A program made the translations under genes and the position numbers. A DNA stretch of 64,000 bases from Aureococcus anophagefferens (taxonomy: Eukaryota; Sar; Pelagophyceae; Pelagomonadales; Pelagomonadaceae), in assembly GCF_000186865.1 (NCBI RefSeq), contig NW_008705564.1, positions 274,483 through 338,482 of the forward strand, written 5' to 3'. This document shows, one piece after another, positions 58,301-64,000 of this stretch. The notes under the pieces were generated by a model. That model ran no database searches. It was not told the DNA's origin and worked only from the letters and a program-made list of their open reading frames with translations. Each line of letters opens with the position of its first letter. Position 1 is the first letter of the stretch.

Positions 58301-60702
58301 CCTGAACGCCAACGGCCGGAGCCCCGACGCCCACGAGCTCTACGTCGGGTCCCAGGACCACTACCCCGAGGCGTCGCGCCGCGCGTCGGAGGCGCAGGCG
58401 CTCGAGGACGCGCTCGTGCTCGCGCGGGGCACGTACACGTGCAGCGGCGTCGCCTGCGGCCCCGACGGCCGCGTCGCGCTGGACGGCGACGCGCTGGAGC
58501 AGATCTCCTGCGGGTCCGGGCCCGGCGCGCTCCGCGACTACGACGACCTCGCGCAGGTCGCGTGCGTGGGGCAGCTGAGCCCGGCGTCCGCGTACCGGAC
58601 CATCCGCGACGTCAAGATCGAGATCGTCACGGACGTCGGCCTCACGGACGCCCTCGAGGAGGCCGGCGACGACGACGGCAGCGTCGACAGCCACGCGTCG
58701 AAGCACGAGGCGTCCGATTTGGTCGTCGCCGAGGACCAGCGGGCGGGCCGCGTGCGGACGTCGACGTGGCGCGTCTACGCGGGCGCCGCGGGCGCGCCGG
58801 CCGTCGCGGGCGTCGCGGTGCTCTTCGTCGTCGCCCAGGTCGCCCTCATGGCCGCGGACTACGCCGTGCTGCGCTGGGCCGAGGCGGACCGCGACGACCA
58901 GCGGGAGACGACGCACGTCGCGTCCTACGGCGCCGCGACGGCGGTGGTCGTGACGGCGTCCCTGGTCGGGGCCGTGGCCTTCTTCCGCAGCACGTCGCGC
59001 GCGTCGACGCGGCTCCACGACGGCGCGCTGCAGGGCAGCAAAAGAGAGCGAAATTCCCAACTTCAAAGGCTCCTTTCTCGGCCGTTTTCCACTCGTTTTG
59101 GCTGATTTTTGGACGAGCGATCGTCTCTCGGAACGGTCTCGAAGCGTGGATGCTTTTTCCGGAACGCGCGCGCGCGGAACACTCACGTCGAAGCGACGTT
59201 TAATCTCTCTTTTGCTGCCCAGGCGCGCTGGCCGCGCTCTTCGACGCGCCGCTCTGGTTCTTCCACGCGAACCCCGTCGGCCGCATCCTGAACCGCTTCT
59301 CCGCGGACGTCGCGCAGGTCGACGAGCAGCTCGCCGTCGCTCTTTTCGACTTCGCGCAGTACGGGCTCATGATGGTCGGCGCGGTCGCGGCCGCGGTCGC
59401 CGCGGCGCCGTTCGTCCTCGCGGTCGCGCCCGCGGTCTACCTCGCGTTCCGGGCCGTCAAGGCGGAGGTCGTCACGTCGATGACGGTGCTGAAGCGCCTG
59501 GACGGCGTGTGCAAGTCGCCCGTGTTCTCCGCGTTCTCCGGGACGCTGCACGGGCTCGTGACGACCAGGGCCTACCCGCACGCGGGCAAGCGCGCCGCGG
59601 AGGAGCTCGACGCGGCGCTGGCGACGTCGGCGCGGGCCTGGTACTGGTGGCTCATCTGCAACCGCTACCTGGGCTTCCACCTCGACTTCCTCTGCTCCCT
59701 GTTCCTCGCCGCGGTCGTGGTGTTGGCCGTGCTCCTGCGGCGGTCCGTCGCGCCGGAGCTTTTGGCGCTCGCGCTGCTCTACGGCGTCCAGCTCAGCGGC
59801 AACTTCCAGTACATGATCCGCCAGCACGCCCTCGCCGAGACCTACATGACGTCCGTGGAGCGCCTGGCCCACTACCGCGACGGCCTCGACAGCGAGGTCC
59901 GCGACGGGCCGCGGTCGTTCAACGACGACGACGACGACCCCTGGCCGCGGACGGGCGCCGTCGTCTTCGAGAACGTGTCCTGCCGCTACCGCCACGACCT
60001 GCCCCTCGTGCTGTCCCAGGTGAACGTCCGGCTCGACGCGGGCTCCAAGGTCGGGGTGGTGGGGCGCACGGGCAGCGGCAAGAGCTCGTTCCTGCTCGCG
60101 ATCCCGCGGCTCAACGAGGTCTCGGAGGGCCGCGTGCTCGTCGACGGCGTCGACGCGGCGTCCGTGCCCCTCCACGTGCTCCGGCGGGCCATGGCCATCA
60201 TCCCCCAGGAGCCGACGCTCTTCAGCGGGACGACGCGCTTCAACCTCGACCCGTTCGACGAGGCGTCCGAGGACGCGTGCTACGCGGCGCTGCGCAAGGC
60301 GCGGCTGCTGACGGCGAAGCACGACCCCCTCGACGTGCTCCGGCGGCCCGTGGGCGAGGGCGGCGGCGACTGGTCCGTGGGCGAGCGCCAGCTCCTCTGC
60401 CTCGCGCGCGCGCTCCTCCTCAAGCGGCGCATCGTGTCCATCGACGAGGCGACGGCGAACGTGGATTTGGACACGGACCGCGTCATCCAGACGACGCTCA
60501 AGACGGCCTTCCCGGGGTCCACGGTCATCGTCGTCGCGCACCGCCTCCAGACGGTCCAGGACTCAGACGTGCTGCTCGTCCATCCTCGTGTCCCGCGGTT
60601 TTTGTCGGGGCCTGTATCGCCACGCCCGCGCCCTCGCAGGTCTTCGACCAAGGCCGTCTTATCGAGACGGGCCGGCCCGACCGTTTGCGGAAGCTTCAAT
60701 AA
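55372..60702 (+). CDS. ABCC/MRP-type full ABC transporter
   Basis: 1,500 aa from six exons: 55372-55785, 55974-56120, 56312-56491, 56691-59034, 59223-60577, 60640-60702; lengths sum to exactly 1,501 codons. N-terminal Ser/Pro/Gln region; TMD1 across exons 2-4; NBD1 with Walker A GPVGCGKSS (~607), signature NLSGGQMARVNLARA (~697) and Walker B VVLLDDV (~733); linker; TMD2 (FFHANPVGRILNRFSADVAQVDEQL is the family block after TM7); NBD2 with GRTGSGKSS (~1309), signature WSVGERQLLCLARALL (~1412, degenerate as in ABCC), Walker B IVSIDEAT (~1431) with catalytic Glu. NBD1 has Asp instead of Glu after Walker B, an ABCC trait. Exports glutathione conjugates or organic anions, probably vacuolar/plasma membrane. 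Four introns are introners; the last (60578-60639, GTCCAT...CAG) is ordinary. Confidence 0.92.
55782..55973 (+). mobile_element. introner element B2 (192 bp), spliced intron 55786-55973
   Basis: Begins CAGGGCAGGAAAAGGGTG and ends CACCCTTTTCCTGCCCAG: a near-perfect 17-bp TIR. TSD GCGCACGC at 55774-55781 and 55974-55981. Donor GC (GCAGGA) after CAGG; reading past it hits an in-frame TGA at 55798, so a downstream GT donor is excluded. Protein R-A-A-H-A-R-A-H-A-G-A. Forward orientation. Confidence 0.9.
56117..56311 (+). mobile_element. introner element B3 (195 bp), spliced intron 56121-56311
   Basis: TSD GCCGCGCT at 56109-56116 and 56312-56319. Ends are CGGGGCGGCACGAGAGAG and CACTCTTGTGCTGTGCCCAG; the inverted repeat is imperfect. 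Donor GC (GCGGCA) after CGGG, acceptor CAG. Protein A-Q-A-A-L-G-A-A-L-V-G. Reverse orientation. The exon between B2 and B3 is 147 bp. Confidence 0.87.
56488..56690 (+). mobile_element. introner element A5 (203 bp), spliced intron 56492-56690
   Basis: Ends are CCGCGCGGAAATCAACC and CATTTCCACGCAG. TSD GTCGTCCG at 56480-56487 versus GTCATCCG at 56691-56698 (one mismatch, so probably the oldest copy here). Donor GC (GCGGAA) after CCGC, acceptor CAG. Protein G-V-V-R-R-V-I-R-V-L-H. Reverse orientation. Confidence 0.85.
59031..59222 (+). mobile_element. introner element B4 (192 bp), spliced intron 59035-59222
   Basis: Begins CAGGGCAGCAAAAGAGAG and ends CTCTCTTTTGCTGCCCAG: TIR complementary over 18 bp except one position. 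TSD GCGCGCTG at 59023-59030 and 59223-59230. Donor GC (GCAGCA) after CAGG. Protein D-G-A-L-Q-G-A-L-A-A-L-F-D. Reverse orientation. Confidence 0.9.
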
Positions 60703-60923
60703 CTCGTTGCAGAGCTGCGGGCCCGTAGTCTAGAAGCCGGTCGGTAGGTCAGCGGGCCATGTCGATGTCAAGGTGAATTCACACATCGGCCTGCGCCGCC
60801 CGCCGTCGCGCGGGTCTGTCGGCGCGGGCCCCCTGGCTAAGTTTTGCCGTGGCGTCTTTGGCGAGCCCACGTCGAGCCACATCGAGCCGGACGACGGCGT
60901 CGCCTTGCGTGAGACAAAACATC

Positions 60924-62314
60924 ATGCGATGGCCCGTCGCCTTGTGGCTCGTGACGTTTGTGGCAACAGATGACCTCGCGCAACAGATGCAAACCTACGT
61001 GGACGCCTGGCGAACGCCGAGTGCAGCACGATGCGGCGAGCTACCACATTGCGAATGGATGGCCGACTTCGGGCCCATCGACGTCGGATGCGTTCGCGGC
61101 GCCGCGTCCCGGGGAGCGACACAAGCGGTGACGCCGAAGCCTCGCAGGTCTTCTCGATCGCTCGCCGCGGCCTCGACGATTCGCCCGCGGCGCCTCCCGC
61201 GATCGCGTTCCGTCTCGCGGACGGTTCGCGCTTCACCGTCGAAGCGGGCGACGAGGCGGCGTACGCGCGCTTCGTCGAGCGGCCCGTGCTCTGCGAGTAC
61301 GCGGGCGGCGTGGACTCGGACCTCGCGTCCCTCGCGACGACGAACAGCGCTCGCTACCTCTTCCGCCTCTGGCCCCAGATTTTGAACCGGCTCCTCTACT
61401 TTACGGAGGTCGGCGTCCGGAATTTCCTGTGGATCGGCGAGCTTCCGCCGTCGCTCGGCCGCGCGACGTCGCCCGAGTGCCTCGCGAGCCGGTCGATGCG
61501 GCTCTTCCAAAGCCGCCAGCCCCGGCGGCGCCTCGGCATCACCGCGTCCTTCTACGACGGCGAAAATCGGTCGCCGGCGAGGAACGCGACGGGCGTCGAC
61601 GTCTCGCGCGTCTCGAACCACATGCTCAAGGTTCCCGCGGCGCTCGCGACGCTCCGGCATCCGACGGTCGCCGGCGTCGCGCTCCTCGACCTCGACGCCA
61701 TCGCGCCGGTGCCCTGGTCCGCGCCGGACGACCTGCGGGCGGCGCACCGCGGCGCCTTCGACGTCGTCTTTCCGTCGTCGAAGCGGCTCGGCCCGTCGTT
61801 CCCGTGCTGGCGCGTCAAGTCGAGCCACTTCTACGCGCGCGACGCGCCCTTTTCGCTCGCCTTCTTCTCGACCTGGTTCGCGAACCGCTGCTCCTTCAAG
61901 GACCAGTACAGCCTCTGGCACACGCTCCTCTCGGCGGCGGCGGCCGCGGGCTGCGTGCCCTACGACGGCGACATCTACGAATCCTACGAGTACTGGGAGG
62001 CCGTCTACGTCGAGAAGCGCTACGGCGACGGCGCCTATCCCGCGGGCCTCAACCTCACCTGCGAACGCATCCGCCGATTCTGCCCGACGTTTCCCGTCGA
62101 TCTCGGCGCGCGCGCCTGCGCGCCGACGGGGCTCCTCGCCGCGTTCCACCACCACACCGTCGACGCCGTGCGGCGCTTCCCGCTCGCGGGCGGCGCCGAC
62201 CTCGTCGTCGTCGACCCGAGGATCCCCGGCGTCGACAAGCGGACGCGCCTGAGCAACCGCGACTTCCTCGCGCGCCTCGGCGTCCTCGGCCGCGACGACT
62301 GGCCCGCGGTCTAG
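60924..62314 (+). CDS. putative secretory-pathway glycosyltransferase
   Basis: About 444 aa, two exons. Exon 1 from ATG 60924: signal peptide MRWPVALWLVTFVATDDLAQQ and a short ectodomain start. Exon 2 from 61148 to 62314. The donor is at 61083 or 61092 (both GT, both phase 0), the acceptor CTCGCAG 61147. The frame must shift between exons, so an intron is needed. Exon 2 has an alpha/beta core: RNFLWIGELPPSLGR, HPTVAGVALLDLDAIAPVPW (D-L-D, a D-x-D metal site), AFDVVFPSSKR, FYARDAPFSLAFFSTWF and CSFKDQYSLWHTLL, the D-Q-x-x-L type block of GT-A enzymes such as GT34/GT77-like families. Donor and acceptor unknown. N-x-S/T sites near the D-x-D. Confidence 0.55.
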
Positions 62315-62377
62315 AGTAGGTCTACGTCGCGGCGGAGGGACGACTCGCCGGCCCGGCCGCCTGCGAAGCCACTAAAT

Positions 62378-64000
62378 TCAACCGGTCTTTAGACCGAGCG
62401 CGGCCTGGAGCGCCGTCGCCCAAGAGAGCAGCTCGTCGACGGACGCCGCGCGGAACTCGACGTCGCGCGACCCGGGGAGCCGCAGCACGAAGAGGTTCTC
62501 CGCGCCGCCCTCGACGACGCGCGCGACGTCTTCGGCGGCGACGGTCCCCGCGGCCGCGTAGGCGCCGTGGACCGTGCAGGCGACGGGCGCCGACGCGGCC
62601 GTGACGACGACGTACGCGGGTGGGGCGAGGCGGAGCACGTTGAGCCGCGCGCCGTCCGGCGACCGCCGCCACTCCAGCGCCCAGCCGCCGCCGGGCCGCG
62701 CGTCGAGGACGAAGTAGCGCCTCTGGTAGAAGCGGTGCGCCGCGGGCGACCGCTTCTCGAGCCAGCCGGCCAGGGGCGCGGCGGGCGGCGGCGCTGCGGC
62801 GTCCGCCACGGGCTGCGCCTCAGCGGGCCGGTCCGGCTCGGCGGGCCGGTCCGCCGCGGGCGACACGACGACCGACGACGGCCGCCGGCGCGGCGTCTCC
62901 GGCGGCGGCGTCTCCGGCGGCGGCGGCGTCTCCGGCGGCGGCCGGTCGGTGACGCCGGGGATGTGATCGAATCGCAGGTCGGCGGGGTGCGCCGACCGCC
63001 TCGCGAGCATGCGGTCGACGCGCGCGTCGCAGTGGCGCCGGAGCTCCTCCGCCTCCCGCTCGCGCTCCTCCGCCGTCGGCTCCGGGGGCGACGGCGCGGG
63101 CGCGTCCTCGACCGCCGCCTCGACCGCGGGCGTCTCCGCCTCCACCGCGGCCGTCTCCTCCTTGACCGCGGGCGCCGCGTCGACGCGCGCCGGGGGCGGG
63201 TCGCCCCCGTGGCCGTAGTCCGGGATCGCGTCGGCCGGGTCCGCGTTCGCCGCTCGCAGGAACGCCGCGAGCCCGTTGGCCCAGCGGAGCAGGTCGTCGA
63301 GCGTCGGGAAATTCAGCTCCAGGTCCGACGCCGCGTCCTTGGCGCGCCGGTCCGGGTTGTAGCGCGACTGGACGACGAGCGTGAGTTCGCCGGAGACGTC
63401 CGCGACGAAGCGGCCCTTGCGCTTCCGCTCGGCCTTGCGCGTCGCCGCGAGGTCCCCGCGCACGACGGCGCGCGTCGGCCGGCCCAGGAAGGGCGCGAGG
63501 TCGACGGTCAGCGCGCCCATGGGCGTCGGCGCGGCCAAATCGTCCCAGTCCTCGCACGTCGCGACGAGCGCCCTTGGCAGCGGCGCCGCGAGCGGCAGCG
63601 AAAAGGTCTCGCGCCACCGCGGCGCCGTCGTCCCCTTGGCGACCGCGGACTCGGCGCGGCGCCGGCCGCCCGCGGCCGCGCGGCCGCCGGATTCGAGCGC
63701 GAGGGCCACGCGGGGGTCCGGCGGCGTCGACGCCGCGGACGAGAAGCGGCCCCGGCGCGCGGCGAGGCCCTCGCCCCCGACGACGGCGACGCGGAGCTCG
63801 TTCGGCGCCGCGTCGGGGTACTCGTCGTCCGTGAGGAAGAAGGCCTCGTCGTCGCGCGCGCGCGCCGCGGAGCCGCGCCGCGGCGACTCGGGACGCGGCG
63901 CGACGAACGCCGCGTGGCGCAGGTAGAGCGCGTTCGTCTTGCCCCGGTCCTCGGGCCCGTCGCGGTCGTAGCGCCCCGTCGCGTCGTCGCGGCGCAGGGG
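62378..64000 (-). CDS. C2-PH domain protein (5' end beyond window)
   Basis: At least 541 codons; open to the right edge, so the N-terminus is missing. Near 63830-63370 is a C2 domain: DEYPDAAPNELRVAVVGGEGLAAR (first strand), DPRVALALESGG, TAPRWRETFSLPL (family P-x-W-x-E-x-F), VATCEDWDDL (family V-x-D-x-D) and GALTVDLAPFLG. A second conserved block (FPTLDDLLRWANGLAAFL) and an acidic Pro-rich linker follow. At the C-terminus is a PH domain: LAGWLEKRSPAAHRFYQRRYFVLDARPGGGWALEWRR...FRAASVDELLSWATALQAAL, with the invariant Trp. Such proteins bind phospholipid and regulate traffic or small GTPases. No start codon should be inferred at 63709 (it is GTG within the C2 domain). Confidence 0.75.
   Translation of the reverse strand, partial: PLRRDDATGRYDRDGPEDRGKTNALYLRHAAFVAPRPESPRRGSAARARDDEAFFLTDDEYPDAAPNELRVAVVGGEGLAARRGRFSSAASTPPDPRVALALESGGRAAAGGRRRAESAVAKGTTAPRWRETFSLPLAAPLPRALVATCEDWDDLAAPTPMGALTVDLAPFLGRPTRAVVRGDLAATRKAERKRKGRFVADVSGELTLVVQSRYNPDRRAKDAASDLELNFPTLDDLLRWANGLAAFLRAANADPADAIPDYGHGGDPPPARVDAAPAVKEETAAVEAETPAVEAAVEDAPAPSPPEPTAEEREREAEELRRHCDARVDRMLARRSAHPADLRFDHIPGVTDRPPPETPPPPETPPPETPRRRPSSVVVSPAADRPAEPDRPAEAQPVADAAAPPPAAPLAGWLEKRSPAAHRFYQRRYFVLDARPGGGWALEWRRSPDGARLNVLRLAPPAYVVVTAASAPVACTVHGAYAAAGTVAAEDVARVVEGGAENLFVLRLPGSRDVEFRAASVDELLSWATALQAALGLKTG

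Noticed and set aside
60716..60775. Possible tRNA (GGGCCCGTAGTCTAG start)
   Set aside because: No T-arm GTTCGA-type box, no anticodon stem or matching 3' acceptor strand could be drawn.
62378..63709. Taking 63709 as the start of the C2-PH protein
   Set aside because: The codon is GTG inside the C2 domain and the frame is open to the window edge, so the gene is truncated by the window, not starting there.
1..64000. Bacterial origin suggested by very high GC and dense genes
   Set aside because: Spliceosomal introns, TOP2, TMEM65, cyclophilin, SLC25 and plastid bipartite presequences are eukaryotic and stramenopile features.
1..64000. An autonomous transposase partner for the introners
   Set aside because: None of the genes resembles a transposase or integrase; the partner must be elsewhere.

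Overview
The window is nuclear DNA of a very GC-rich, gene-dense photosynthetic stramenopile. The best guess is a pelagophyte close to Aureococcus anophagefferens. The grounds are short spliceosomal introns, plastid-targeting presequences with an A-S-F-A-P-like motif (34.5 kb, 53.3 kb), laminin-G/Ser-Pro-rich receptors, and above all about 200-bp repeated introns with terminal inverted repeats (TIRs) and 8-bp target-site duplications (TSDs). These are introner elements, an intron-making transposon class known from pelagophytes and Micromonas. Species assignment is inference. A 50-N assembly gap lies at 39777-39826.

Layout. 0-4 kb: end of an unknown protein, AlkB-like oxygenase, GT-A glycosyltransferase, GLTP-like lipid-transfer protein, small unknown gene. 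4-8 kb: STRA6-like membrane protein with EF-hand. 8.3-9.7 kb: D-glutamate cyclase-like. 9.8-23.5 kb: one giant 8-exon gene for a roughly 4,436-aa polycystin-like receptor (7 LamG repeats, Ser/Pro mucin-like linkers, REJ-like region, GPS-like motif, multi-pass domain with EF-hand). 23.6-37.5 kb: compact XRN exonuclease with CCCH finger, SLC17-like MFS carrier, LtrA-like membrane protein, LRR-kinase, TMEM65, thioredoxin-TPR, a GH5-like pseudoenzyme, DnaJ and a second plastid protein, prolyl-hydroxylase-like. 37.6-45.5 kb: p34 actin-bundling homologue, DNA topoisomerase II, adenylate kinase. 45.8-55 kb: two paralogous membrane proteins flanking a histidine phosphatase, a SAM-like protein, DUF1995, sulfotransferase, NPPY methyltransferase, mitochondrial carrier, DUF493, cyclophilin. 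55.4-60.7 kb: 1,500-aa ABCC transporter. 60.9-64 kb: putative glycosyltransferase and a C2-PH protein running off the edge.

The most notable system is a set of nine introner elements in six genes (STRA6-like, p34, TOP2, sulfotransferase, cyclophilin, and four in ABCC). In every case the element begins directly after one TSD copy and ends directly before the other. The spliced intron starts 4 nt inside the element and ends at its last base. Each insertion therefore adds 8 + 4 = 12 nt (four codons) to the mRNA and never shifts the frame. Elements work in both orientations (5 forward, 4 reverse relative to the gene). Six of the nine are read with a GC rather than a GT donor. The two ends of each element stay complementary although their sequences differ between elements. 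I checked this by joining exons: ABCC closes to exactly 1,501 codons, p34 to 363, the STRA6-like gene to 1,265, the sulfotransferase to 420 and cyclophilin to 311.

Genes are packed tightly: divergent ATGs are separated by 23 or 29 bp, and convergent genes sit 6 bp apart or overlap at their stop codons. Apart from targeting signals I see no operon-like functional grouping, as expected for a eukaryote.
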